Source of the DNA: Flavobacterium sp.
GTDB taxonomy: Bacteria; Bacteroidota; Bacteroidia; Flavobacteriales; Flavobacteriaceae
Length of the DNA: 64,000 nt
NCBI GenBank assembly: GCA_015234525.1
Contig: JADGMX010000041.1
Location: forward strand, 248,001-312,000
Direction: 5' to 3'
Positions 8,607 through 17,291 of this stretch are shown here, piece after piece. Below the pieces are notes generated by a model, which saw only the letters and a list, made by a program, of their open reading frames with translations, searched no databases and was not told the DNA's origin. Each line of letters begins with the position of its first letter. Position 1 is the first letter of the stretch. A program made the position numbers and the translations under genes.

Positions 8607-10153
8607 TACGAATTTTGCTGTGCTTTTTTCTTTCTCTTGATGAAAAAATCGATTGCGAAGTACGCGCCGAGTAAGATCAAAAAGAATTTAAAATACGAGA
8701 CAGGTTCGCCATCGCCACCAACAGTGGTAAACATTCGCTCCCATCTGATTTTATCCAAACCGCGCTTATGCGGATCCAGACTCAACCAAATAAAGACCGG
8801 TTTTCCAACGATGTGATTTTCTGGAACATAACCCCAATTACGGCTGTCCTCCGAATTGTGACGGTTGTCTCCCATCATCCAATAATAATTCTGCTTAAAC
8901 GTATATTTTGTTGTCGGCTGACCGTTAATGCGGATCTCATTTCCGTTAACAATCAACTCATTTTGCTCATATTCCTGAATAATGCGCTTGTAGAAGGGAA
9001 GTGTCTCAACGTTCAAATCCACTGTAACATCTTTCTTCGGAATGTAAATCGGACCCATATTGTCGATGTTCCAGTTCTTGCTATACGGGAATGTTCGCGG
9101 ATCAGGGGTGTCCATCACATATCTCTCGACAGACGTGACAACAGGATTGTTGCGGAGTCTTTCTGCAGCTTCTTCGGTAATTGCCTGAAATTCGTAAGCA
9201 GTCGCATTTACTTGTCTGAAACCATCAGTAATTCCTAATTCGAATAGCAAATACGCAGGGTCAAGCGGAGTGCCGTTCGTGATTACAATATGCGCATACT
9301 GCGGTCTTGCGCGATCTGACAAAATAAGTTTCTTGCCATTAATGTGAACATACCCGTCAATAACTGACAAGCTATCGCCCGGCGTACCAACACAACGTTT
9401 AACATAGTTTGATTTTTTATCAACCGGTTTGTATGCGCGTCTTCCGGAACGGTCGAAAAATTTGTAAACCGTATCAACAGGCCAGTTAAAAACCACGATG
9501 TCGTTTTTCTCAGGAGCTTCAGTCCCGGGAAGCCTGAAATAGGGAAGTTGCGGCCAGCTCAAATACGATTTTGTGTTTACAATCGGCAGCGTATCGTGAA
9601 CCATCGGAGCAGCAATCGGTGTCATCGGCGTACGAGCACCGTAATTGAATTTACTGACAAAAAGAAAATCGCCGATCAACAATGTTTTTTCGAGTGATCC
9701 TGTCGGAATGTTAAAAGGCTGCATCACATACCCGTGAACAAGCGTGGCAACGACAATGGCAAACAACAACGAACTAATCGTGTCGCCGGCTTTTGTGTTC
9801 GGCTGTAAACTGCGGTCTGAAATGTAATTTAGCGGTTCAGTATAGTTGACGTAAACGATATATAATCCCAATGTGGCAATTCCGAGAATTGTATCAACCG
9901 TCGTATTTTTTCCAAAACTTCGCAGGGTTTCGACCCAGACCACCGGGAACATTACCAGATTTACAATCGGCACAAAAAGTAGAATTGTCCACCAGGTCGG
10001 GCGGTTTATGATTTTCATCAATACAATTGCGTTGTAGATCGGAACTGCCGCTTCCCAACGCTTTCTACCTGCCCCTTCGTATAATCGCCACGTTCCGGCA
10101 AAATGAATAATTTGAACGATCAGAAAAAAGATGAGCCATTGCATTAGTGTCAT
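8606..10153 (-). CDS. lepB: Signal peptidase I, long form with N-terminal membrane domain
   Basis: Removes signal peptides from exported proteins at the inner membrane. The catalytic serine is in MQPFNIPTGSLEKTLLIGD, the general-base lysine in YVKRCVGTPGDSL, and the C-terminal signature in YYWMMGDNRHNSEDSRNWG. At 515 residues it is much longer than typical LepB. The first about 110 residues form a separate multi-helix domain (resembling DUF5684), and a long insertion lies between the lysine box and the last signature. A last helix sits at the C-terminus. It follows dapB by 25 bases. Confidence 0.95.
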   Translation of the reverse strand: MTLMQWLIFFLIVQIIHFAGTWRLYEGAGRKRWEAAVPIYNAIVLMKIINRPTWWTILLFVPIVNLVMFPVVWVETLRSFGKNTTVDTILGIATLGLYIVYVNYTEPLNYISDRSLQPNTKAGDTISSLLFAIVVATLVHGYVMQPFNIPTGSLEKTLLIGDFLFVSKFNYGARTPMTPIAAPMVHDTLPIVNTKSYLSWPQLPYFRLPGTEAPEKNDIVVFNWPVDTVYKFFDRSGRRAYKPVDKKSNYVKRCVGTPGDSLSVIDGYVHINGKKLILSDRARPQYAHIVITNGTPLDPAYLLFELGITDGFRQVNATAYEFQAITEEAAERLRNNPVVTSVERYVMDTPDPRTFPYSKNWNIDNMGPIYIPKKDVTVDLNVETLPFYKRIIQEYEQNELIVNGNEIRINGQPTTKYTFKQNYYWMMGDNRHNSEDSRNWGYVPENHIVGKPVFIWLSLDPHKRGLDKIRWERMFTTVGGDGEPVSYFKFFLILLGAYFAIDFFIKRKKKAQQNS

Positions 10154-10178
10154 GGTATCGTATTTTATGCCTTTCGGC

Positions 10179-10880
10179 TTATTTTAAATTTAAAACATCT
10201 TTCATCGAATAAACGCCGGTTTTGCCCAGTATCCATTCAGCCGCCAGAACAGCACCAAGTGCAAAGCCATCGCGGCTATGCGCTGTATGAGAGATTTCTA
10301 TTTTATCAACATTTGAGTTATAGCTGACGATATGTGTTCCGGGAACGTTCTCAATTCGCTTGGCATCGATTAAAATCTCATCTTCTTTAGCATCTTCAAG
10401 CGCCCAACTCGAGTAGTCAGAATACTTGATGACATCGCGCGCCAGAGAAATTGCCGTTCCACTCGGAGCGTCAAGTTTTTGAGTATGGTGCGTTTCTTCC
10501 ATCGAAACCTTGTAGTCCGGAAATTTCGCCATCATTTTGGCCAGATAGGCGTTGAGTTCAAAAAACAGATTTACGCCCAGACTGAAGTTCGATCCGTAAA
10601 TAAACGACCCGCCTTTTTCTTCACATAATTTGGTGACAATCTCATAATCATCAAGCCAGCCTGTGGTACCTGAAACCACCGGAATCCCCGCATTTAAACA
10701 AGTTGTGATGTTTACTACCGCTGAAGTGGGAATGCTGAATTCAATCGCAACATCAGCTGATTCGAGTCCGTCGTAACTATCGTCAACCGACTTTCTCAAC
10801 ACAATTTCATGTCCTTTTTCCAACGCGATCTTTTCAATGGCTTTACCCATTTTGCCGTAACCCAATAATGCGATTTTCAT
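10179..10880 (-). CDS. dapB: 4-hydroxy-tetrahydrodipicolinate reductase
   Basis: Reduces 4-hydroxy-tetrahydrodipicolinate with NAD(P)H in lysine and diaminopimelate synthesis. 233 residues with dinucleotide loop GYGKMGKAI, the SGTTGW box and the catalytic segment ETHHTQKLDAPSGTA containing the proton-donor histidine and lysine. This is slightly shorter than proteobacterial DapB and similar to the compact Bacteroidetes form. The start overlaps the DUF5683 stop by one base. It lies in an operon with chromosome partition and secretion genes, so cell-wall precursor supply is grouped with growth functions. Confidence 0.96.
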   Translation of the reverse strand: MKIALLGYGKMGKAIEKIALEKGHEIVLRKSVDDSYDGLESADVAIEFSIPTSAVVNITTCLNAGIPVVSGTTGWLDDYEIVTKLCEEKGGSFIYGSNFSLGVNLFFELNAYLAKMMAKFPDYKVSMEETHHTQKLDAPSGTAISLARDVIKYSDYSSWALEDAKEDEILIDAKRIENVPGTHIVSYNSNVDKIEISHTAHSRDGFALGAVLAAEWILGKTGVYSMKDVLNLK

Positions 10881-11425
10881 CAGAAAGTGTAGTTTAGAGT
10901 GAATCCTACAATGGGCGCCGCGGTCAGCTGATTCTGATTGACCGAAGGCACAAGTGAGAGGTTTTCGTCGACGTTGAATTGCATCAAATGCGCATCAACA
11001 TTAGCGTCAACAATATTCAGAATGTAAAACAAACCGGTTACAAGTAATGACATATCGCGGTTTCGTTGATAAAGTCGCTGTGCCGCAATCAACCTCGAGT
11101 TGTCCAAAAACGTAAATTCGTCCTGCTTTCCCGCAAGACGATCTTTGTAAGCATCGCGATATTGATGATACAATCGGTTGTTTTCGATATAAAAATACAT
11201 GCTGGTTCCCATTGCCCCGTAGACAATCGGAATTTTCCAATATTTTTTATTGTAAGCCTGACCAAGTCCGGGAACAATTGCGGAAAAGAACGCAGCTTTT
11301 GCCGGTCGTAAGGGATCGATTTCAGAAGTAACTACACTGTCTTTGGCAACTAAAATCTCAACAGGTTGCGCCTTTGCTGAAAAGCACAACAGGAAAATAA
11401 AAAATATGTAGGCGTATTTAATCAC
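10880..11425 (-). CDS. DUF5683-type small membrane/envelope protein
   Basis: 181 residues with an N-terminal signal peptide (MIKYAYIFFIFLLCFSAKA) and the segment KAAFFSAIVPGLGQAYNKKYWKIPIVYGAMGTSMYF. That segment is characteristic of Bacteroidetes proteins annotated as DUF5683, with two or three hydrophobic stretches. The function is not known. It overlaps parB by eight bases and dapB by one, so it is firmly inside the parA-wbqC operon; this placement recurs, to my recollection, in other Flavobacteria. Confidence 0.8.
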   Translation of the reverse strand: MIKYAYIFFIFLLCFSAKAQPVEILVAKDSVVTSEIDPLRPAKAAFFSAIVPGLGQAYNKKYWKIPIVYGAMGTSMYFYIENNRLYHQYRDAYKDRLAGKQDEFTFLDNSRLIAAQRLYQRNRDMSLLVTGLFYILNIVDANVDAHLMQFNVDENLSLVPSVNQNQLTAAPIVGFTLNYTF

Positions 11426-12320
11426 GCTTGATCATTAGGTTTAAGATTCTGGTCAGGTCGGCCTCCGATTTAAATGGGATCGTGATTTTTCCCTTTCCGT
11501 TCGCATTCAACTTTATGTCGGCCTTCGCGCCCAAAAATTCGGCAACTTCTTTTTGCTTTTCCTCGCCGCTAAAGTTGGTCGATTTGGCTTTTGCAGCCGA
11601 TTTTGGCTTTAAACCTTCCTGGTGACTTTTTACCAAAGCTTCAGTCTCGCGAACCGAAAGGTTTTTGCTGACGATTTTTTGATAAATATCGGTTTGAACG
11701 TCCTGATCTTCGATATTGATTATCGCACGACCGTGACCCATTGAAATAAATCCGTCTCTGATTCCGGTTTGAATAATCGGATCGAGTTTCAGCAAACGCA
11801 AGTAATTGGCAATGGTTGAACGTTTCTTGCCAACGCGGTCGCTCATCTGCTCCTGAGTCAACTGAATTTCATCAATTAACCGCTGGTAAGAAAGCGCGAT
11901 CTCGATCGGATCTAAATCGTGCCGTTGAATGTTTTCAACAAGCGCCATGGTAAGCGATTCGTTGTCGTTCGCAATCCTGATATACGCCGGAATAGTAGTA
12001 AGACCTGCAATTTTCGAGGCGCGCAACCTGCGTTCGCCCGAAATAAGCTGATACTTGTTAAAGTCATTTTTTCGAACCGTAATTGGCTGAATAACACCCA
12101 GTTCACGAATAGACGTTGCCAGTTCCTGAAGCGATTCTTCATTGAAATTGCTTCGTGGTTGAAACGGGTTAATCTCAATGGCGTCGATATCGAGTTCAAC
12201 GATATTCCCGACAACCTTATCTGCATTTTTATCGGTAACAGACTGAATGTCATTTTCAGGATCTTTCAACAATGCTGATAATCCACGTCCTAAAGCCTGT
12301 TTTTTTATTGCTTTTGCCAT
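11418..12320 (-). CDS. parB: Chromosome-partitioning protein ParB
   Basis: ParB binds parS and, as a CTP-dependent clamp, spreads on DNA to recruit ParA. In 300 residues it shows the N-terminal domain (QLISGERRLRASKIAG, the GERRxRA box), MALVENIQRHDLDPIE, and a helix-turn-helix with QMSDRVGKKRSTIANYLRLLKL. A lysine-rich linker and a C-terminal dimerisation segment follow. It is five bases after parA. I could not find a perfect copy of the usual parS palindrome nearby. Confidence 0.96.
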   Translation of the reverse strand: MAKAIKKQALGRGLSALLKDPENDIQSVTDKNADKVVGNIVELDIDAIEINPFQPRSNFNEESLQELATSIRELGVIQPITVRKNDFNKYQLISGERRLRASKIAGLTTIPAYIRIANDNESLTMALVENIQRHDLDPIEIALSYQRLIDEIQLTQEQMSDRVGKKRSTIANYLRLLKLDPIIQTGIRDGFISMGHGRAIINIEDQDVQTDIYQKIVSKNLSVRETEALVKSHQEGLKPKSAAKAKSTNFSGEEKQKEVAEFLGAKADIKLNANGKGKITIPFKSEADLTRILNLMIKRD

Positions 12321-12325
12321 TTAAA

Positions 12326-13093
12326 TCAAATGCTGTTTTTCTTAATAATTTCCTGAGCCAAGCTTAAATAATTCGCTGCTCCTTTGCTGGTCGCGTCAAA
12401 ATTGATGATGCTCTCACCAAAACTCGGCGCCTCGCTTAATTTCACGTTACGTTGAATGATGGTTTTAAAAACCATGTCGGCAAAGTGTTTTTGAACTTCC
12501 TCGACAACCTGATTTGAAAGTCGCAACCTCGAATCATACATCGTCAAGAGCAAGCCTTCAATGTCTAACGCCGGATTGTGGATCTTTTGTACACTTTTAA
12601 TCGTATTTAAAAGTTTTCCAAGTCCTTCCAACGCAAAATATTCGCACTGGATCGGAATGACAACTGAATCAGCAGCAGTCAACGCGTTTAAGGTTAAAAG
12701 TCCGAGAGACGGCGCGCAATCAATTAAAATATAATCGTACTTGTCGCGAACTTCCTCAAGCGCCTTTTTCAGCATGTATTCGCGGTTTTCCTTGTCCACC
12801 AATTCGATTTCGATGGCAACAAGGTCGATGTGTGCCGGGATAACGTCAACATTTGGCGCGCTGCAGGTCAAAATCGCCTCCGACGGCAAACTGCTATGTT
12901 CAAGAATCTGGTAGGTGCCGATTTCAACAGATTCAACATCGATACCAAGCCCCGAGCTCGCATTGGCTTGTGGATCAGCATCGATTAGCAATACTTTTTT
13001 TTCAAGAACACCCAGTGAGGCCGCAAGATTTACCGAAGTTGTGGTCTTTCCCACACCGCCTTTTTGGTTCGCAATAGCAATAATTTTACCCAT
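12326..13093 (-). CDS. parA: Chromosome-partitioning ATPase ParA (Soj)
   Basis: A 255-residue deviant-Walker ATPase with NQKGGVGKTTTSVNLAASL at the N-terminus, DADPQANAS and YILIDCAPSLGLLTLNAL. It drives origin segregation with ParB. It is the first gene of a tightly packed six-gene minus-strand operon (parA, parB, DUF5683, dapB, lepB, wbqC). A -7-like TATTTTTA lies about 30 bases upstream of the ATG, but the match to the consensus is imperfect. Length and motifs fit chromosomal, not plasmid, ParA. Confidence 0.96.
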   Translation of the reverse strand: MGKIIAIANQKGGVGKTTTSVNLAASLGVLEKKVLLIDADPQANASSGLGIDVESVEIGTYQILEHSSLPSEAILTCSAPNVDVIPAHIDLVAIEIELVDKENREYMLKKALEEVRDKYDYILIDCAPSLGLLTLNALTAADSVVIPIQCEYFALEGLGKLLNTIKSVQKIHNPALDIEGLLLTMYDSRLRLSNQVVEEVQKHFADMVFKTIIQRNVKLSEAPSFGESIINFDATSKGAANYLSLAQEIIKKNSI

Positions 13094-13192
13094 CTAAAGT
13101 CTAAAATTTTGAGCGGTAAAAATACAACTATTTACGGGTTTTCAATCTTAAAAATAGCGTTATCGGATAGCGCGAAATCGAAAATTTTGATT

Positions 13193-13277
13193 AGAAGCTT
13201 TTCCCGCTTTCGCCTTTATCTCCTTATCCCGCTAAGGCGCGGGAAAAGGAGGATACCGGCTCAATCAGGGCTAGGGC
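13193..13277 (+). repeat. Dispersed structured element R2 (subtype B)
   Basis: Core AAGCTTTTCCCGCTTTCGCC, then a double hairpin arm: CTCCTT (13220-13225) with AAGGAG (13246-13251) and CCCGC (13228-13232) with GCGGG (13239-13243). It ends GGATACCGGCTCAATCAGGGCTAGGGC. It lies between parA and the SDR gene, antisense to both. Confidence 0.75.
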
Positions 13278-13291
13278 TTTTTAGGCAAATT

Positions 13292-14170
13292 TCAACCTTT
13301 ACGGCTCTTGACCATCTGTTCAAGCATGTCCCACATCGATTCAGGTACTGCTTCTAAAAGATTAAACTGACCTGCGCCTTTCAGCCATTCGCCGCCATCG
13401 ATGGTAATCACCTCGCCGTTTATGTACGCCGAAAAATCGGAAACGAGATAAGCCGCCAAATTGGCAAGCTCCTGATGATCGCCAACACGTTGCAGTGGAA
13501 CTTTCTTCGCCAGATCAAACTTTTCTTTCAAATCGCCCGGAAGCAACCGATCCCAGGCGCCTTTTGTCGGAAACGGTCCGGGAGCAATCGCATTTGATCG
13601 TATTCCGTACTTTGCCCATTCAACTGCCAGACTTCGGGTCATCGCCAAAACGCCCGCTTTTGCTGTTGCACTCGGAACCACATACGCCGATCCGGTCCAG
13701 GCATACGTAGTTACAATATTCAATATCGTGGCGCTTTGTTGTTTGCTGTCAATCCAGTGTTTGCCAAAAGCAAGTGTGCAATTCTTAGTGCCTTTTAAAA
13801 CAATGTCGATAATGGTATCGAAAGCATTGGACGACAGCCGTTCTGTGGGCGAAATGAAATTTCCGGCCGCGTTGTTCAGGAGAACGTCGACATTGCCAAA
13901 TTCGGCTACAACGGTTTCAAGCATTTTCTCTACCTGGTCATAATGGCGAACATCGCAGGCAACGGCAAGACATTTTGCATTGGTGCCGAGTTCGATTTCG
14001 GCCGCAGTGGTTTTCAGCTTTTCCAGATCGCGGGACGTGATGGCAACGTTGGCGCCGAGTTCCAGAAAATACTTCGACATGGCTTTGCCGAGTCCGCTTC
14101 CGCCACCTGTAACTACTATTGTTTTGCCGGCAAGCGCATCCTCACGCAGCATTTTTTTTGAGAAATCCAT
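13292..14170 (-). CDS. SDR oxidoreductase resembling 2,4-dienoyl-CoA reductase
   Basis: A 292-residue short-chain dehydrogenase with the nucleotide loop TGGGSGLGKAM and NNAAGNF. The catalytic tyrosine of YxxxK is absent: the segment reads VVPSATAKAGVLAMTRSLAVEWAKYGIRSNAIAPGP. This matches the 2,4-dienoyl-CoA reductase branch, which also lacks that tyrosine. It probably reduces unsaturated acyl-CoA during beta-oxidation of polyunsaturated fatty acids. It stands alone, followed by R2. A trans-2-enoyl-CoA reductase role is an alternative. Confidence 0.85.
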   Translation of the reverse strand: MDFSKKMLREDALAGKTIVVTGGGSGLGKAMSKYFLELGANVAITSRDLEKLKTTAAEIELGTNAKCLAVACDVRHYDQVEKMLETVVAEFGNVDVLLNNAAGNFISPTERLSSNAFDTIIDIVLKGTKNCTLAFGKHWIDSKQQSATILNIVTTYAWTGSAYVVPSATAKAGVLAMTRSLAVEWAKYGIRSNAIAPGPFPTKGAWDRLLPGDLKEKFDLAKKVPLQRVGDHQELANLAAYLVSDFSAYINGEVITIDGGEWLKGAGQFNLLEAVPESMWDMLEQMVKSRKG

Positions 14171-14217
14171 TTGGTTTGTTTTTGCTAAGATAGCAAACCT
14201 TAGATAGGAATGGATAC

Positions 14218-14244
14218 AAAAAAACCTGCGACATGGCAGGTTTT
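14218..14244 (-). terminator. Rho-independent terminator of the small membrane protein gene
   Basis: Stem AAAACCTGC/GCAGGTTTT with a 6-base loop, followed on the minus strand by a U run. It lies 20 bases after the stop codon at 14264. Confidence 0.85.
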
Positions 14245-14263
14245 CTTTTTCTTATCTGTCTGA

Positions 14264-14536
14264 TTACGACATTGGATCGTCGATTCTGTTTCCGCCTTCG
14301 GCATCGTGTCCGTCTTGTTTTACAAGCTTATTGTAAATACCTAGTAAAAGGAATGATGGCGCCCATTGACCTACGAATAAAGCGGTGTGGTTTCTACCCA
14401 TAACTTTCAATGATGCTGAAACTGCCATTGATCCCAGAGCTGCCCAAAGGAAAAGATCTGATGGTAATTTCGATGTTTGACTCTCAATTGCTTTTGCTAC
14501 TGGTCCTTCTTTGTGGTCGTTTTTTAAAACTGCCAT
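14264..14536 (-). CDS. Small two-helix membrane protein, function unknown
   Basis: 90 residues with hydrophobic segments around LFLWAALGSMAVSASLKVMG and HTALFVGQWAPSFLLLGIYNKL, and polar ends. It has its own terminator downstream, which supports a real, independently transcribed gene. I recall similar short proteins as conserved hypotheticals in Flavobacteria but no function. Subtype A element R3 lies upstream, beyond its promoter region. Confidence 0.75.
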   Translation of the reverse strand: MAVLKNDHKEGPVAKAIESQTSKLPSDLFLWAALGSMAVSASLKVMGRNHTALFVGQWAPSFLLLGIYNKLVKQDGHDAEGGNRIDDPMS

Positions 14537-14642
14537 AATGATTTGATTTAAATTAGTAATTATTTCTTTTTCACTAATGTAAATTTAGGACAATCGAGTA
14601 GGGCAGATTTTACACGATTTTGCTAATTAGTTGCAATATTGT

Positions 14643-14716
14643 GCGTTAGGGATGGGAAGCGATATCCCGTAGCATCGCGGAGGATTTAGCGGACAGCCCG
14701 GCCTTCGGCAACGCCC
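14643..14716 (-). repeat. Dispersed structured element R3 (subtype A, short)
   Basis: On the minus strand it reads GGGCGTTGCCGAAGGCCGGG, CTGTCCGCTAAATCC, then a short hairpin and GCTTCCCATCCCTAACGC. The ends pair GCGTT/AACGC. It begins 25 bases after the mutB stop on the same strand. At 74 bases it is the shortest copy. Confidence 0.75.
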
Positions 14717-14741
14717 GAATCATCATCAATATGCCATTTCC

Positions 14742-16868
14742 TTACGACGCGCTTTTGATCAGGACATCCAAGATTTTTATCGCGGCTTCACTGATTTTCG
14801 TACCCGGGCCGAACACTGCAACCGCGCCCGCATCGAACAGGAAATCGTAGTCCTGCGCCGGAATTACTCCGCCCACAATGACCATAATATCTTCGCGATC
14901 CCTTGCTTTTAACTCGGCTATAACCTGCGGCACCAGTGTCTTATGACCTGCTGCCAACGACGAAATCCCGAGGATATGCACATCGTTCTCAACTGCTTGT
15001 TTGGCGGCTTCTGCAGGAGTTTGGAACAGCGGACCAATGTCTACGTCGAAACCAACATCGGCATAACCGGTAGCCACCACTTTTGCGCCCCGATCGTGAC
15101 CATCCTGACCCAATTTTGCGATCATAATTCGGGGTCGGCGGCCTTCAATCTTGGCAAATTCGTCTGCCTTTTGCCTTGCGTTTGCAAAGCTTTCGTCGTC
15201 TTTGATTTCTTTGCTATACACGCCGTTAAAGGATTTAATTTGTGCTTTATACCTTCCGTAAACCACCTCAAGAGCTGAGCTTATTTCGCCTAAAGTTGCC
15301 CGTGCGCGAGCTGCAATCACGGCAAGTTCCAGCAAATTCTGATCGCCCGATTTGGCGGCAGCGGTAAGGTTTTCGAGTGCTTTGGCAACCTCGTCGCTGT
15401 TTCGAACCGATTTCATTTGCTCGAGACGCTCAATCTGACTGCGACGTACCATTTGGTTATCGACGTCCAGAATGTGGAGCGGATCCTCTTTCTGAAGCCG
15501 GTATTTGTTCACACCGACAATGATATCCTGATTAGAGTCGATTCGCGCTTGCTTTTTAGCGGCAGCTTCCTCGATTCGAAGTTTCGGAATTCCTGCCTCA
15601 ATGGCTTTGGTCATTCCGCCAAGGGATTCGACTTCTTCGATTAGTTCCCAAGCTTTTTGTGCGATTTCGGCGGTGAGTTTTTCAACATAAAAACTTCCGG
15701 CCCAAGGATCGACAGTCTTGGTTATTTTGGTTTCTTCCTGAAGGAAAATCTGGGTATTTCGTGCAATTCGAGCCGAGAAATCAGTTGGTAGCGCTATGGC
15801 CTCGTCGAGCGCATTGGTGTGAAGCGACTGTGTTCCGCCAAATGCAGCTGCAGCGGCTTCGATGGTAGTCCGAGCAACGTTATTGAAAGGATCCTGCTCG
15901 GTTAGACTCCACCCTGAGGTTTGACAATGCGTTCTCAAAGCAAGCGACTTCTCGTCTTTGGGATCGAATTGTTTCAGAAGTTTTGCCCAGATCATCCGTG
16001 CGGCGCGCATTTTTGCGATTTCCATAAAATGATTCATCCCGATGGCCCAAAAGAACGAAAGCCGCGGTGCAAATTCATCGATCTTCATTCCGGCTGCAAG
16101 TCCGGTGCGAATATATTCAAGTCCGTCAGCCAACGTATATGCGAGTTCGATATCCGCTGTCGCGCCGGCTTCCTGCATGTGATAACCTGAAATCGAAATC
16201 GAATTGAATTTTGGCATATTCTTGCTGGTATAGGCAAAAATATCGGCAATGATTTTCATCGATGGCGACGGCGGATAAATATACGTGTTACGCACCATGA
16301 ACTCCTTTAGGATGTCATTCTGGATGGTTCCTGTCAGTTGTTTTGGCAACACGCCTTGTTCTTCTGCAGCCACAATATAAAACGCCATAATCGGTAAAAC
16401 GGCGCCGTTCATTGTCATCGAAACCGACATTTCGTTAAGCGGAATCTGATCAAACAGCACCTTCATGTCTTCAACCGAGTCGATGGCAACACCTGCTTTT
16501 CCAACATCGCCCACAACGCGTTCGTGATCTGAATCATAACCGCGGTGCGTCGGCAAATCAAAAGCTATTGATAGTCCTTTTTGTCCCGCGGCGAGATTAC
16601 GGCGATAGAAAGCATTACTTTCTTCGGCAGTCGAAAACCCGGCGTATTGACGGATTGTCCACGGGCGGCGAACATACATGGTTGCATACGGCCCGCGTAG
16701 GAACGGTGCGAAACCTGCGGTGAAATCAAGGTGTTCGATATTTTGTAAATCAGCTTCCGAATATACCTGCTTGAGTGCAATGCCTTCGGCAGTCTCAAAG
16801 TCAGTTTGGTCGGTTTGATTATTTTTGGTTTCAGACTTAATTGTGATATGCTGAAGATCTTTTCTCAT
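14742..16868 (-). CDS. mutB: Methylmalonyl-CoA mutase, large (catalytic) subunit
   Basis: A 708-residue adenosylcobalamin-dependent mutase interconverting succinyl-CoA and (R)-methylmalonyl-CoA. The N-terminal TIM barrel contains [21 protein letters not shown] and [12 protein letters not shown]. The C-terminal cobalamin-binding domain has [11 protein letters not shown], with the axial-ligand histidine, and [13 protein letters not shown]. The start overlaps the preceding TonB-C-like gene by ATGA. It works with the small subunit at 17292-18650, MeaB at 41812-42897 and the adenosyltransferase at 48619-49191. R3 follows its stop codon. Confidence 0.97.
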   Translation of the reverse strand: MRKDLQHITIKSETKNNQTDQTDFETAEGIALKQVYSEADLQNIEHLDFTAGFAPFLRGPYATMYVRRPWTIRQYAGFSTAEESNAFYRRNLAAGQKGLSIAFDLPTHRGYDSDHERVVGDVGKAGVAIDSVEDMKVLFDQIPLNEMSVSMTMNGAVLPIMAFYIVAAEEQGVLPKQLTGTIQNDILKEFMVRNTYIYPPSPSMKIIADIFAYTSKNMPKFNSISISGYHMQEAGATADIELAYTLADGLEYIRTGLAAGMKIDEFAPRLSFFWAIGMNHFMEIAKMRAARMIWAKLLKQFDPKDEKSLALRTHCQTSGWSLTEQDPFNNVARTTIEAAAAAFGGTQSLHTNALDEAIALPTDFSARIARNTQIFLQEETKITKTVDPWAGSFYVEKLTAEIAQKAWELIEEVESLGGMTKAIEAGIPKLRIEEAAAKKQARIDSNQDIIVGVNKYRLQKEDPLHILDVDNQMVRRSQIERLEQMKSVRNSDEVAKALENLTAAAKSGDQNLLELAVIAARARATLGEISSALEVVYGRYKAQIKSFNGVYSKEIKDDESFANARQKADEFAKIEGRRPRIMIAKLGQDGHDRGAKVVATGYADVGFDVDIGPLFQTPAEAAKQAVENDVHILGISSLAAGHKTLVPQVIAELKARDREDIMVIVGGVIPAQDYDFLFDAGAVAVFGPGTKISEAAIKILDVLIKSAS

Positions 16869-17281
16869 TGTTTTTGTGCTTCAATTTCAATTACGGCTGT
16901 GTTTAAGGTGCGGACGACTTTTCTGTTGATTGAGCCGGGAGACCATCTTGGCAATTTTTCAGCGATCGCCACCGCCTCAGGACCTGAAATTCCAACAGTC
17001 GACCGAACGCATTTTATATCCGATAATGTTCCGTCTTTTTCAATAATAAACATTAAATATAACTTGCCGGCTTTCAATGTTTTTCCGGTTAGATGCTGCT
17101 TGATATCGGCGTAGAATTTTTCAATTCCGCCGGGATACAAAGGTTTCACATCGATACCTGAAACATCGTAAACCTTGTCATCGATCTGATTCATCGTCTG
17201 CGAATCCGGTTTGATTGCCGGCTGTTGCGCAACGGAGAATCCGGATACCGTCAAACAAATTCCAAGCAGTATATTTTTCAT
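16865..17281 (-). CDS. Exported TonB C-terminal-like domain protein inside the mutase operon
   Basis: 138 residues with a signal peptide ([20 protein letters not shown]). A domain resembling the TonB C-terminus follows ([61 protein letters not shown]). The layout is that of small Bacteroidetes periplasmic TonB-C proteins lacking a membrane anchor. It sits between mutA (11 bases) and mutB (ATGA overlap), so it is co-translated with a cytosolic enzyme although it is exported. Its function is unknown; a link to energy-coupled uptake, for example of cobalamin, is speculation. Confidence 0.85.
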   Translation of the reverse strand: MKNILLGICLTVSGFSVAQQPAIKPDSQTMNQIDDKVYDVSGIDVKPLYPGGIEKFYADIKQHLTGKTLKAGKLYLMFIIEKDGTLSDIKCVRSTVGISGPEAVAIAEKLPRWSPGSINRKVVRTLNTAVIEIEAQKQ

Positions 17282-17291
17282 CTTGTTTGAT

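Noticed and set aside
8768-9238. 156-residue plus ORF inside lepB
   Set aside because: Shadow of the clearly recognisable signal peptidase gene on the other strand, without family resemblance.
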